A DNA stretch of 64,000 nt from Rhizobium viscosum (GCF_014873945.1 NZ_JADBEC010000001.1:3303001-3367000), one strand, 5' to 3'. Positions 7,201 to 16,022 are shown, numbered from the stretch's first letter. The notes: generated by a model not told the origin, from the letters alone. Numbers and translations are program-made.

Positions 7201-9417
7201 ATGGAGCGCCGCCTTGCAGCCATCCTGATTGCCGATGTCGTGGGCTATGGCCGTTTGAGCCAGGTCGACGAGGAGGGGACGCGTCTGCGCTTCCAGGCAG
7301 ACCTCAGGGAGATCGTCGAGCCCCTGATAGCCGAGCATAGCGGGCGGCTGGTCAAAACCATGGGCGACGGGCTGCTGGTCGAATTTCACAGTGTAGTCGA
7401 GGCCATGCGCTGCGCGGTGGACGTGCAGAAGCTGAAGGCGAAACACAATGCGGAGATACCGGCCGATTTTCGCCTGGATTTCCGCATCGGCATCAATCTG
7501 GGTGACATCATCGTCGAGGGGGCAGATATCCACGGCGATGGCGTCAATCTCGCCGACCGTATGCAGGTGCTCGCCGAGCCCGGCGGGATCGCGGTCTCCG
7601 GGCCAGCCTATGACCAGGTGAAATCGAAGCTCGATGTCGGTTTCGTTTCACTGGGCGAGCAAAGGGTCAAGAGCATCGCTGAACCCGTGCGCGTCTACCG
7701 CGTCGTGTTCGATCCGGCGGCAGCAAAGAAGTTCAGCAATCTGCGAAAGTATCTCAGCCGCCGACGCATCGCGGCAATGGCTGCTGCTGCCATCCTGCTC
7801 ATTCTGGCCGGAGCGGCGCTGTGGTGGCAGCCATGGGCGCTATTCGAAACCCCGTCGTTGACCCAGCGCTTTGCCTATCCTTTGCCGGACAAGCCGTCCG
7901 TCGCCGTGTTGCCATTCATCAATGTCAGCGGCGACGTGGAGCACGATCATCTTGCAGAAGGCTTGACCGATGATCTGATTACGGAACTGTCGAAAGTCTC
8001 CGGCCTCTTTGTCATCGCGCGCCACTCCGTCTTTGCGGTGCGCGATGACGGCGGCAAGATACAGGATGTGGCGGCTGAGCTCGGCGTCCATTATGTCCTT
8101 GAAGGCACGCTGCAGCGCGCAGGCTCACGATTGCGCATCAATGTCAAACTGATCGATGCGCTGAGCGGCCTTTCCCTCTGGGCCGAGCGCTACGACCGCG
8201 AATATGCCGACCTTTTCGCGGTTCAGGATGATGTCATCAGCAAGATCATCGCAGCGCTTGCCATCAGGCTCAGCGAGGGCGAGCGCACGCAACTGGCGCA
8301 GATCCCCACGGAGAATCTCGAGGCCTACGATTATTACATGCGCGCCGAGCAGGCGGGTCTCACCTATGGAGACGTCGGGACCTACCGCGAAGCGCTGTCC
8401 TATTACCAGAAGGCGATCGACCTCGATCCTAACTTTGCCGATGCGCATGCCGGGATCGCGCGCATCGCCGTCGATGTCTGGCGCAACGACTACAATATCC
8501 TCTGGTCGGCCGCCGTTGCCCGCAAGATCGCCTATGACGCGGCAGGGCAGGCATTGAAGATCGATTCGAACAATGCGCGGGCGCATACGGTCCTTGCCCT
8601 CCTGCAACTGGTCGACGGGCGCCAGACGGAGGCGCTGATATCGGCGAACCGTGCCGTGCAGGCGCAGCCGAGCGATGCTGAAGCCAATGGCAATCTCGCC
8701 CTCGTGCTCGCTCATATCGGCAATCATGACCAGGCGACCACGGAAATGGAAAAGGCGCTGCGCTTCGATCCTTCGCCATCGCCCGGCTTCCAATTGCTGG
8801 CGGGTATCGTCTTCTACATCATCGGTGATGACGACCGGTCGATCTCGCTCATGGAGGCGGCCCGTGACGCGCTTCCCAATGCGGAGGCGGCGCGCGAATT
8901 TCTGACCGCAGCCTATATCGAGGACGGCGACAAGAAACGCAGCCTGCAGGAGAAGACGAAGCTGCTGGCGCTCTTTCCCGAAAGCAATCTGACCTATTAC
9001 AGCTATCTCTACGACTACTGGCGCAAGGATGATCTGGACCTGCATTTGAGCAGGCTGCAGAAAGCTGGAATTCCCGAATGGCCTTTTGGGTTTCAGGGCG
9101 AGAAGGCCGATCAGGTCACCGGCGAACAGTTGCGCGATCTCATCAGCGACAAGACCTGGACCGGCAAGCACCGCAACGGCACGCAATTTGTCCAGTTCTT
9201 CGACAAGGCAGGCAATACCGCCTATCGCAGCGCCAACACGAATATTACCGGCACCGTCGAGATTAAAGAAGACTGGCTCTGCGAGAAATTCCCGGGCTAT
9301 TTCCTCGACAGGATGGTCTGCGGCAACGTCTATCGCAATCGCGCTCCCGAGGAGCCCGGCGCGACATATGTGCATGTCACGCCGCAGGCGCTGAAATTCT
9401 TCTCGATCGAGGGCTGA
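7201..9417 (+). CDS. Class III adenylate/guanylate cyclase with TolB-like and TPR domains
   Basis: A 738-aa membrane-anchored cyclase. Residues 1-165 are a class III catalytic domain: the first metal aspartate is in LIADVVGYGRL, the second in KTMGDGLLVEF, and the transition-state Asn/Arg lie in GVNLADRM. A basic stretch and one membrane segment (about 192-212) follow. Residues about 225-360 form the TolB/FlgO-like domain common in rhizobial cyclases (KPSVAVLPFINVSGD ... LWAERYDREYADLFAVQDDV), then TPR-like helices (about 370-600) and a unique C-terminal domain. Rhizobia carry many such paralogues. Likely makes cAMP or cGMP in response to a signal sensed by the C-terminal half; the signal is unknown. 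GGGGGAAGAG supports the start. Confidence 0.88.
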   Translation: MERRLAAILIADVVGYGRLSQVDEEGTRLRFQADLREIVEPLIAEHSGRLVKTMGDGLLVEFHSVVEAMRCAVDVQKLKAKHNAEIPADFRLDFRIGINLGDIIVEGADIHGDGVNLADRMQVLAEPGGIAVSGPAYDQVKSKLDVGFVSLGEQRVKSIAEPVRVYRVVFDPAAAKKFSNLRKYLSRRRIAAMAAAAILLILAGAALWWQPWALFETPSLTQRFAYPLPDKPSVAVLPFINVSGDVEHDHLAEGLTDDLITELSKVSGLFVIARHSVFAVRDDGGKIQDVAAELGVHYVLEGTLQRAGSRLRINVKLIDALSGLSLWAERYDREYADLFAVQDDVISKIIAALAIRLSEGERTQLAQIPTENLEAYDYYMRAEQAGLTYGDVGTYREALSYYQKAIDLDPNFADAHAGIARIAVDVWRNDYNILWSAAVARKIAYDAAGQALKIDSNNARAHTVLALLQLVDGRQTEALISANRAVQAQPSDAEANGNLALVLAHIGNHDQATTEMEKALRFDPSPSPGFQLLAGIVFYIIGDDDRSISLMEAARDALPNAEAAREFLTAAYIEDGDKKRSLQEKTKLLALFPESNLTYYSYLYDYWRKDDLDLHLSRLQKAGIPEWPFGFQGEKADQVTGEQLRDLISDKTWTGKHRNGTQFVQFFDKAGNTAYRSANTNITGTVEIKEDWLCEKFPGYFLDRMVCGNVYRNRAPEEPGATYVHVTPQALKFFSIEG

Positions 9418-9433
9418 CCGCCAATTGGTCAGC
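9413..9433. terminator. Hairpin spanning convergent gene ends
   Basis: GCTGACC-GCCAATT-GGTCAGC, a 7-bp perfect stem, contains the stop codon of the cyclase gene and touches the stop of the YHS gene on the other strand. It may act as a compact bidirectional terminator, though it lacks a T-run. Confidence 0.45.
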
Positions 9434-9945
9434 TACTGGGCAGAGGGATGCTGCCAGTCTTTCTGCGCCTTCTCCGAGATCAGGATGTTCTGCACTTCCG
9501 ACCAGTGCTTTTTGGAGTCGACCACCTTGGTGGGGTTCTTCACCAGCCCCTCGGCAGCACCCGGATCATAGCTGATATAGAGCTTGCCTTCGATGATCCG
9601 CCAGGCATTCGGATCGATATTGGTGGTCACCGTTCCAAAGGACACGCCATCGGCGCAGTAGCCGCCATATTGCGGGGCATATTTGCCGGGATCCTTGACG
9701 AACATGTCACGGTGCTCGGCGCTGGCGAAATACCAGGTCGCCCCCAGCCAGTGATGGGAATATTGCGGCGATCCCTCCACGGCTTTATCGTCAGTGAAAT
9801 AGGCGACCGGGTCATAGCCCTTGATCGCCACATCCCCGAAATAGCCGGTGTTGACGAAGTCTTCCGCTGTGGCCTCGTTTGCCAGCAGCAGGATGGCAAG
9901 GCCGCCTATAGCCGCGGCCTTCACAAATCCATTCCAGTGAGACAT
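9433..9945 (-). CDS. Exported YHS-domain protein
   Basis: A 170-aa protein with a signal peptide (hydrophobic residues 9-27, cleavage near ATAED) and a YHS domain: KGYDPVAYF, then YSHHWLGATWYFASAEHRDMFVKDPGKYAPQYGGYCADG. The YHS fold is found in copper- and other metal-handling proteins, and periplasmic members of this type are common in rhizobia; the ligand is unknown. It lies 30 bases downstream of the ankyrin gene on the same strand, so the two probably form one operon. Confidence 0.85.
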   Translation of the reverse strand: MSHWNGFVKAAAIGGLAILLLANEATAEDFVNTGYFGDVAIKGYDPVAYFTDDKAVEGSPQYSHHWLGATWYFASAEHRDMFVKDPGKYAPQYGGYCADGVSFGTVTTNIDPNAWRIIEGKLYISYDPGAAEGLVKNPTKVVDSKKHWSEVQNILISEKAQKDWQHPSAQ

Positions 9946-9975
9946 TTCAATGCTCCCGTTTTCAGGCGCGCACGC

Positions 9976-10566
9976 TCATTTTCGCTTCGTGCATTCGTCA
10001 TAGAGCCACTGACCCGTGAGGTCGGCTCCCTGACAGGCGGCGCCTGCTTTCAACAAAAGAGTGACGGCGTCCCAGTGCGACCGCCATCCGGCCTGGGTCA
10101 CCGGCGTATAGCCGTTTCTTTCCTTCGGCTCGATATCGGCCTTCTGCGCGAGCAGGAAAGCGATGACATCGGCATGGCCTTCCTCGGCTGCCGCATGCAG
10201 CGGCGTCATGTTGTAGAAGTTCTCGTGGTCGTTGACGGAGGCACCCTTGGCCACCAGCAGTTCAACAATATCGAGATGGCCGCCATAGGCCGCCGCATGC
10301 AGGGCCGTCAGTCCGCCCTTGTTGCGGATCTCGATATCGCAGCCGCGATCAAGAAGATGAGTGACGACATCGGCCTTGCCGGAGAGGGCCGCGATCAGCA
10401 GTGCCGGTTCGCCGGTGTCATCCAGTTCAGCGAGGTTTGCGCCCTGGTCGGCAAGCTGCTTGACGCGATCGACATTGCCTTCGCGCGCGGCATCGTGCAA
10501 TGGGCCCGCGGACACCGCGGAAATCCCAAGGCCGAAACAGACGAAGCTGATCCAAAAGACATTCAT
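9976..10566 (-). CDS. Exported ankyrin-repeat protein
   Basis: A 196-aa protein with a signal peptide (MNVFWISFVCFGLGISAVSA) and about five ankyrin repeats: GPLHDAAREGNVD, GEPALLIAALSGKAD, GLTALHAAAYGGHLD, MTPLHAAAEEGHAD and a degenerate GYTPVTQAGWRSHWD. Periplasmic ankyrin proteins bind partner proteins; one known example protects catalase function. A longer in-frame start at 10614 exists, but the signal peptide begins at ATG 10566, which has GGGGGTG upstream. It is the first gene of a probable two-gene operon with the YHS protein. Confidence 0.85.
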   Translation of the reverse strand: MNVFWISFVCFGLGISAVSAGPLHDAAREGNVDRVKQLADQGANLAELDDTGEPALLIAALSGKADVVTHLLDRGCDIEIRNKGGLTALHAAAYGGHLDIVELLVAKGASVNDHENFYNMTPLHAAAEEGHADVIAFLLAQKADIEPKERNGYTPVTQAGWRSHWDAVTLLLKAGAACQGADLTGQWLYDECTKRK

Positions 10567-10773
10567 CGCGCACCCCCGTCTTGCCATTACTGGCTTACAA
10601 GCGCGAAAGTGCATTTAAGCTATCATGAATATGATGGGGCGGCAATGAATGGAGACGCTATCGACAGGCTCTGAAGGTGAGAGCCTTAAAAGGGCAAGAT
10701 GATCACAGGACGTGAACCGCGTCGGGTTTGCCGGAGGCTCCAACTTCTGAGAACGTGGAGCCGATATGAGCAA

Positions 10774-10857
10774 GCCTACGTGGCCACGCGACAAATGCTG
10801 CGCATTTGCGCGGATGTCATCGACGCCTTCGCGCGCCGGATTGTGGGCTGGCGGGTA
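10774..10857 (+). pseudogene. IS3-family transposase (orfB) fragment
   Basis: About 28 codons translate to AYVAT ... VIDAFARRIVGWRV, which closely matches the catalytic-core region of IS3-family transposases around the second catalytic aspartate. Nothing upstream or downstream in any frame continues the protein, so this is a remnant of a degraded insertion sequence. It sits at the left side of the low-GC island. Confidence 0.7.
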
Positions 10858-10858
10858 C

Positions 10859-11050
10859 CTTCCGGGTTAGGTCGATCGTCTCGCCACGCTTCAGTGCCTC
10901 GCGGTGGCTCTTCCACAACTCATCAAGAAGATGGCTCTCTCGCCTTGCCGCGTCGGCAGCAGCCTTATGGTTTGAAGTGTGGAGGGCAATCACGACTTCG
11001 GTCTTTCCGAGTGCTTTGACCAGGTCGGAGGGGACCTGTGTTGTCTGACA
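10859..11050 (-). pseudogene. Tyrosine recombinase/integrase N-terminal fragment (DUF6538-like)
   Basis: Read on the minus strand, 64 codons give VPSDLVKALGKTEVVIALHT followed by a charged helical stretch with DAARRE and LDELWKSHREAL. This is the pattern of the DNA-binding N-terminus found on phage-type integrases (VPxDLxxxLGKTEIxxSLxT). A stop precedes it, and the sequence runs straight into the IS3 remnant instead of a catalytic domain, so the gene is broken at both ends. It marks past integration activity in this region. Confidence 0.55.
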
Positions 11051-11477
11051 TCAGTATCCGGAAAATGTGGGAATCTGTGGGATTATCCGGGAACACGCGC
11101 TAATGTGCCTAAAAGCAAGCTCTTAACTGGGGCGGAGAGGGAAGCCCCGTGAACCATCTCTGACAGTCCAAATAAAGAAAAGGCGGAGTTAGCGAAAAGG
11201 AGGCTTGAATTGGATGGTTACCTCGAAATGCATTCGAGAAACTTGGAGCCGCCTTCAAGTACCCTTCAATTCCTGCAAAACAAGGCGTTCGAAGTTATTC
11301 ACGACGGAACGAGAAACCGGTCCCGTGGGCTTGTGCCTTTCCTGCCAAAAAAATTCCCATATCAGCGTGAAAATCTCTCTGAAACCTCAATTAGTGAAGG
11401 AAATCACAGGAATGGCTCGCTTCCTGACGCCGGGGAGATTTCCACATGGCGGCCGCTATACGGCCTACAGCATCGGC

Positions 11478-11501
11478 CCGAAAATCGGAATCGATTTTCG
11501 G
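11478..11501. repeat. Perfect 10-bp palindrome of a rhizobial intergenic repeat
   Basis: CCGAAAATCG-GAAT-CGATTTTCGG, followed by GCCTGATGCGTAGATTCAAA. This combination is of the kind scattered through rhizobial intergenic regions as part of mosaic repeat elements. The perfect symmetry is seen here; membership of the family is from memory. Confidence 0.6.
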
Positions 11502-11530
11502 AAAGCCTGATGCGTAGATTCAAAGGGATG

Positions 11531-11569
11531 GAGCGTCCTTTGTGCGTCCGATTGGATGCACGGCGCTCT
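11531..11569. repeat. Second inverted repeat of the same mosaic element
   Basis: GAGCG ... TGCGTCC-GATT-GGATGCA ... CGCTC forms a long interrupted stem-loop 30 bases after the preceding palindrome. The pair probably makes up one mosaic repeat. Confidence 0.55.
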
Positions 11570-11612
11570 AGCTGTAAATACACGGGGCTGCGCGCCCCCC
11601 CGATAATGGTAG

Positions 11613-11972
11613 TTACTTCTCTGGACAGCCGGCGACCAACCAATCCTCGATGTCTTGCAGCATTTGCGCCCCAGTCACGACCGAACCGTCAGACAGCGTA
11701 ACGTTGTAGCTGGCGGAAGTGACTTTCTTCGCAAATCTGGGCATCTGCGGATTTTCACAAAGGCCGGCCTTCAAAATTTCCAAAAATCCTGAAGCGGCGG
11801 GATTCGCCGCGTCTACGGCTGGGATTGCGGCACCGTTACATCCAACGCCCGGAATATTCATTCCAATGAAGATGTTGCGGTCAACATCCCAGAATTCGCC
11901 GTGAGGCGCGTTTCCAGCTCGGGGCCCGATCAGGCTGAGGTACTCTTGCAGCCGCGCATATGAAATTGTCAA
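11613..11972 (-). CDS. Hypothetical protein paired with CxxCH protein
   Basis: A protein of about 119 aa using TTG 11972, which has an excellent GGAGG eight bases upstream; an upstream in-frame TTG at 11999 lacks one. The sequence has three cysteines (GVGCNG, GLCENP and AGCPEK), a VTLSDGSVVTGAQMLQDIEDW C-terminal stretch, and no signal peptide or membrane segment. It starts 41 bases after the CxxCH gene on the same strand, so the two are likely co-transcribed. I do not recognise a family. Base composition is visibly more AT-rich than in the flanking chromosome. Confidence 0.55.
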   Translation of the reverse strand: MTISYARLQEYLSLIGPRAGNAPHGEFWDVDRNIFIGMNIPGVGCNGAAIPAVDAANPAASGFLEILKAGLCENPQMPRFAKKVTSASYNVTLSDGSVVTGAQMLQDIEDWLVAGCPEK

Positions 11973-12013
11973 TTTTTGATCCTCCAAATTCTTTATCAAG
12001 CCAATGCGTCAGC

Positions 12014-13354
12014 TCACCAGACGCAGCGTTTCGGAGGAGAGTTCATCTCCTTTTGTGCCCTTTGCGGGAGTGAGTAGAGGAAGTCAGTTTGAATGAAGAA
12101 AAGCTTATCGTTCTTCATATACCATTCGGGCAACGGCGCACCGCGCTCAGCAACGAGCTTGTCGTCTTTCATGAAGTATTTGTCGCCGATTATTTCGCGA
12201 CATCCCTTCGGGTCGAGATCGAATTCCGGGACAGTTGGCGTCAATATGCACATCGCCGCTGCTTGGCTTGCAACCGACTTCGTGTCGTCAGGAGATATAA
12301 CTGCCGTTGAGTGACAGGTAATGCACGACGACCGAACAAAGCCTTTCTCCACATGGGCGTCGGAGAGCATTGTGGGGGCACCGGTCGAACTGTCAAACTC
12401 GATTTGCGTCCCGCCCAATACATAGTTTTCCCACACGGTTCCCTTCAGCGCCGAAGGCTGCCCGAATTCGTCGGGAGTTTCAATGCCAGGCTCCAGCTTG
12501 TCACCAAAGCTCAATTGATCTTTGTGGTGAAAACTCGCCCAGAACCAGTTGGGGATGTCCTTTGTAATTACGTGCAATGTCATAAGGCCATACTTCTTGC
12601 CTTTGTAATCAGCAGAATAGAAGGTATTCCATTTTTCTTTGGGCACTTTCTCTCGTTCGAGGTCGATCCATGCGGCCTTAACCTCCATTGCACCTGGCGG
12701 GAACACGATAAGGGGCTTCTTGCCATCCTGATATGCCTGTGCATAACGGCGGAGGCCATCCTTGCTCCAAAGACAGTTGCGCTTGATAAATTCAAACGTC
12801 TCACGGTTTAAGCGGGTTTCTCCAAACGCGCCGCCCCCTTCGAAAATACCGTCGCCTGGCGAAAACTGAGGTTTCGCTTTGTCGATCAACGCCCAGTCAT
12901 GGAATGAGATCTGGCGCGGATCGATAGGCTGCCGGTCTGACCCCGAAAACGCTTGTACCCTCGTGATTGCTTCCTTCGGAACCTGTCCAGGTTTTTCATC
13001 AGGAATCGTGGTGTCGTTCCAGTCAGGAGGCTCGACTCCATCCTTCAAAAACACTTCACCCTGAACACCTATCTTGCCGGCATTTCGCCAACTTTCCCAA
13101 ACAGTAGTCGAACCGGGGTCTCCGATTGGGCGGGCACAGTCGGCTCGACCGCGTTCAATTTCCCGGTCAACCGCAGGGTGGTTGAGCATCAAAAAGAGGT
13201 CCCACGCATGCTTACTGGGAAAGTCGAGCGCGTCAGACCTCACAGGCGCTAATTGGCAATAATTATGCGCTGTCTTATCGGCAGCAAACGCCGTTGGCAT
13301 AGTTGTCGTGGATAGAAGTAGGCAGCAGAATCCTTGAACAAAGATATTTCGCAT
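12014..13354 (-). CDS. Exported protein with a single haem-binding CxxCH motif
   Basis: The 446-aa product starts at ATG 13354, preceded by a strong GGGGGAGGAT sequence; the signal peptide (cleavage near TAFAADK) begins there, so a longer start at 13417 is rejected. A CITCH motif in the last third (about residue 345) is the c-type haem attachment pattern. Regions with HAWDLFLMLNHPA, WESWRNA, NWFWASFHHKD and VLGGTQIEFD resemble uncharacterised cytochrome-like proteins that bind one haem c in the periplasm. It forms a two-gene unit with the small protein downstream and lies in the low-GC island. An electron-transfer or oxidase role is inference only. Confidence 0.65.
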   Translation of the reverse strand: MRNIFVQGFCCLLLSTTTMPTAFAADKTAHNYCQLAPVRSDALDFPSKHAWDLFLMLNHPAVDREIERGRADCARPIGDPGSTTVWESWRNAGKIGVQGEVFLKDGVEPPDWNDTTIPDEKPGQVPKEAITRVQAFSGSDRQPIDPRQISFHDWALIDKAKPQFSPGDGIFEGGGAFGETRLNRETFEFIKRNCLWSKDGLRRYAQAYQDGKKPLIVFPPGAMEVKAAWIDLEREKVPKEKWNTFYSADYKGKKYGLMTLHVITKDIPNWFWASFHHKDQLSFGDKLEPGIETPDEFGQPSALKGTVWENYVLGGTQIEFDSSTGAPTMLSDAHVEKGFVRSSCITCHSTAVISPDDTKSVASQAAAMCILTPTVPEFDLDPKGCREIIGDKYFMKDDKLVAERGAPLPEWYMKNDKLFFIQTDFLYSLPQRAQKEMNSPPKRCVW

Positions 13355-13417
13355 CACATCCTCCCCCAGTATGCTTGCGCTAACTATCGCAATACTAGCG
13401 CAGTTATGATAATACAC

Positions 13418-13970
13418 GCATAGTGCTGCAACTCTAACGTGACTGCAAGTGTTTTTATCGCTTGTCTGAGTACACTATGCAATTGGAATCAGTAACTGAT
13501 GGGCTTCCTTGCCGTGATCCGAATTGTATTATCGGCGATATTGTGAGCTAATTCAGACGTATAGTATGTCGCGGCGATGGCTGATTTGGGGTCTTCAAGG
13601 TTTGTCGTTTTTTCTGCCTGCTGGTTTACGCTGCAATGTCCGCGATCTCGCCGTATTAGCATAGCACACGCGGGCTGCTCATATCGCCGCTTTCCATACC
13701 GTCACCGGCGGCGGTTGGACGACAGGGAACTATGTCGGCGGGCGGGGGCGGTCGCTTTCTGCGGCTCGAAGCTCTGGCTTCCGCCGGGGCTGACAATGAC
13801 CAACATCCGCCTCGATAACCTGTTGGTCCTGAGACACCTCTGCAACACGGGCGGCACCGGTGTCGCAGAGATCGGAGCGCCGATCGTCCGCAAGATCGCC
13901 GATCCTCGCGTCGCATGGGAAGCTGGTGGCCTAATCCTCTGCAGGTAGGCAGCTTGCTAACGAGCAACTG
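13418..13970. other. 553-bp intergenic stretch, no clear gene
   Basis: It contains the AT-rich promoter region of the minus-strand CxxCH gene and, from about 13577 to 13948, an open frame with no ribosome-binding site and no recognisable family. GC content rises sharply around 13680-13950 compared with both neighbours, which suggests a fragment of a former chromosomal or IS gene. No function can be supported. Confidence 0.3.
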
Positions 13971-15083
13971 ATGAGTCACAACATGCTGCAGGAGAATGGC
14001 GATACACCTTGTGCGAGCTTCCAGATGATCAGAACGCTTAATGTAAACAATTTTAGGTGCTTCAGGGAGCTTTCTGCAGCTGACTGTGGGCTTGTTAACG
14101 TCATCGTTGGCGACAACGGTGTCGGCAAAACGACGATCTTGGAAGCAATATTTGCGGCTCTAAATGCTGGCACAGACATTGCGATAAGGTATAGGCAACA
14201 GCGTGGATTGGAAGGCAATTTCACAGGTTCGCCAAAGGTAATAGAGGACGCGATCTTCTCTGACCTTTTCTTTCAGAAGGATACGACGAAAGCCATATCA
14301 ATTGAGCTATCAGGCGATGGCCCAGAGGCGCGCTCGCTTTATATCTCCCGTTCGCAAGGCGGAACGATGTTCCTACCGGCATTCATGGGAGAAACGTCTG
14401 GGACCACCGGACTGGGCACCCTTCTTTTCCAGTGGAAGGACGCGACCGGGAACGTGCGGCCCGCTTCTTTCCAGATCAATCCAAATGGGAGCGTAGGTTT
14501 TGGCAATACCGGCGAGGACCTGCCAGATTTCTTTTATTTCTCGTCAATGCAGCCCATCGGGGCTCAGGAGACAGCGGGTCGGTTTTCCGAACTGAGTAAG
14601 GCTCGCCGATCGAAAGACTTTGTAGGCGCGTTCGTGAGAGAATATCCGTGGATTGAAGACCTCAATATAGAGGTCGTTGGAGGCGCACCTGTTCTACATG
14701 CCACGGTTACAGGCATAGACGAGAAGATACCTGTTGCTAATGTTTCCGGCGCGATCAGCCGTATCATCGCTATCCTCTTGGCGATCACCGCTCACCCAGG
14801 CGGCGTAGTGCTCGTAGATGAGTTGGAAAACGGCGTCTATTACAAGCATTATGGGTCCGTCTGGAGATCTGTTTTGTCATTCTGCCGTTCCAGCCGTACC
14901 CAGATATTCACTACAACCCATAGCCTGGAATGGCTGACCGCTCTTGTGGAAGCGGCGGGGAAAGACGTCTCCGATATAATGCTTTGGCGCGTTGAGAGAA
15001 GCGAAGGAGGAGCACCTTTGCTGAGAACTTTTACCGGCAAACAACTAAAGGCGGGTCTAGAGATCGGGGGAGAGCTAAGGTAG
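13971..15083 (+). CDS. AAA-family ATPase (OLD/AAA15-21-like), first gene of ATPase-TOPRIM pair
   Basis: A 370-aa ABC/SMC-type ATPase. The Walker A sequence GDNGVGKTT (residues 47-55) follows RTLNVNNFRCF, the usual opening of this class; Walker B is VVLVDELENG (about 277-286) and the switch region is TTTHSLEWL (about 314-322). Such ATPases occur in OLD, Gabija, PARIS (AriA) and AbiL defence systems, where they pair with a TOPRIM effector. The next gene is exactly that. ATG 13971 is the longest start; ATG 14025, just before the conserved RTL, is equally possible because neither has a strong ribosome-binding site. GC content is clearly below the genome norm. Confidence 0.75.
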   Translation: MSHNMLQENGDTPCASFQMIRTLNVNNFRCFRELSAADCGLVNVIVGDNGVGKTTILEAIFAALNAGTDIAIRYRQQRGLEGNFTGSPKVIEDAIFSDLFFQKDTTKAISIELSGDGPEARSLYISRSQGGTMFLPAFMGETSGTTGLGTLLFQWKDATGNVRPASFQINPNGSVGFGNTGEDLPDFFYFSSMQPIGAQETAGRFSELSKARRSKDFVGAFVREYPWIEDLNIEVVGGAPVLHATVTGIDEKIPVANVSGAISRIIAILLAITAHPGGVVLVDELENGVYYKHYGSVWRSVLSFCRSSRTQIFTTTHSLEWLTALVEAAGKDVSDIMLWRVERSEGGAPLLRTFTGKQLKAGLEIGGELR

Positions 15084-15084
15084 C

Positions 15085-15738
15085 GTGCGGGACACTCATT
15101 TGCAGGAATTCACCTTTTTTCTTCCGCGACTAATCCTTTGTGAGGGTCCTCACGATGCCGGCTTCTTTCGTGGCCTTATATCCCAGCGCCAGCTCAAGGA
15201 ATTCCATATAAAATCTCCTGACAAGGAGACAGGGCCCGGGATTTCAGGTTTCAAGAGAAGTCTGGAAGGGTTCCCCGCGATCACCGGCTTCGAGAAAGTG
15301 AAAGACATTGTTGTTGTTGCAGACAATGACGATGACCCCGCGACAGCATTCGCGGATGTTTGCAAACAAATCACAGATGCTGGCTTGGTGCCGCCAAATC
15401 AGCCCGGCGCGGTCAGTGTTGGGAACCCCAATATTCACGTAATGATGATCCCCGCCGCTAATCAAAGCGGTTCACTCGAAAGTCTTTGTTACTCCGCGGG
15501 AACGAGGGGCAAAGCGGCGATCGCAAGCTGCATCAGTGCTTTCGAAGCGTGTCTTGGGATAGCGGGCTGGCCGGAACAGAAGAAAGCAAAAATGAGGCTT
15601 CGCAGCTATTTGGCAGGCACCTACCGCAGAAATCCAGACATTCTCTTCAGTCGAGTCTGGATCGAGCAGCCAAACCTAATCCCGCTGCAGGACGCCGTCT
15701 TCGATCCTATCGCAGCGTATCTCGACACCATACCATAA
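15085..15738 (+). CDS. TOPRIM-domain (DUF3226-like) protein, partner of the upstream ATPase
   Basis: A 217-aa protein with the TOPRIM signature: an N-terminal glutamate in LILCEGPHDAGFF (E20) and the acidic triad in VVVADNDDDP (about residues 77-86). A later MMIPAANQSGSLESL block fits the DUF3226 pattern, in which a similar segment follows the acidic motif. TOPRIM domains cut or join nucleic acids using Mg2+. It starts with GTG one base after the ATPase stop, behind an AGG-rich sequence within that gene, so the two are translationally coupled and probably form one complex. A nuclease effector of an abortive or anti-phage system is the best inference; overcoming-lysogenisation-type activity is an alternative. 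Confidence 0.7.
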   Translation: MRDTHLQEFTFFLPRLILCEGPHDAGFFRGLISQRQLKEFHIKSPDKETGPGISGFKRSLEGFPAITGFEKVKDIVVVADNDDDPATAFADVCKQITDAGLVPPNQPGAVSVGNPNIHVMMIPAANQSGSLESLCYSAGTRGKAAIASCISAFEACLGIAGWPEQKKAKMRLRSYLAGTYRRNPDILFSRVWIEQPNLIPLQDAVFDPIAAYLDTIP

Positions 15739-16022
15739 GCCAGCCCGCGCCATCTCATTGTCTATCCCTTCGATGAAGGACCATCGTGGTTCGGAAAATG
15801 GCCAGCGCCTCAAATCGTAGTGGTCGCCAAAGTGTCTAGAAACAGGCGCAAGGCTCCCGCGCCTCCCTCTGCAATTCAAAGGCTCTTTAAAGGGGCTTCA
15901 AGCTGTCGTCGCTCCACCCTTTTTGAAATCGAAAATTCCGGAACTTGCTGTCAAAATTCCGGTTTTTCGCGTCCGGCTACACCGTTCAAACAGTTAGTGG
16001 CGGCGATCTCGGTGGGAAAAGA
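15739..16022. other. Right end of island, no gene seen
   Basis: About 280 bases between the TOPRIM gene and the 3' end of the tRNA. It contains two near-copies of AAAATTCCGG about 25 bases apart. No reading frame with a credible start is seen, and I found no second copy of the tRNA 3' end that would mark an attachment site. Confidence 0.35.

Larger units (their letters stand above)
11051..11612. other. Gene-poor island segment
   Basis: No convincing gene is seen. A 98-codon frame from ATG 11214 to 11510 has a good AAAGGAGG sequence upstream and a CLSC motif, but no recognisable family. It runs out in the common rhizobial repeat, which supplies its last codons (PKIGIDFRKA). It may be a remnant. 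The segment also contains the two inverted repeats listed separately. Confidence 0.3.

Noticed and set aside
13577..13948. Possible 123-codon gene upstream of the ATPase-TOPRIM pair
   Set aside because: No ribosome-binding site, no recognisable family and a composition unlike its neighbours; more likely a fragment of an older gene.
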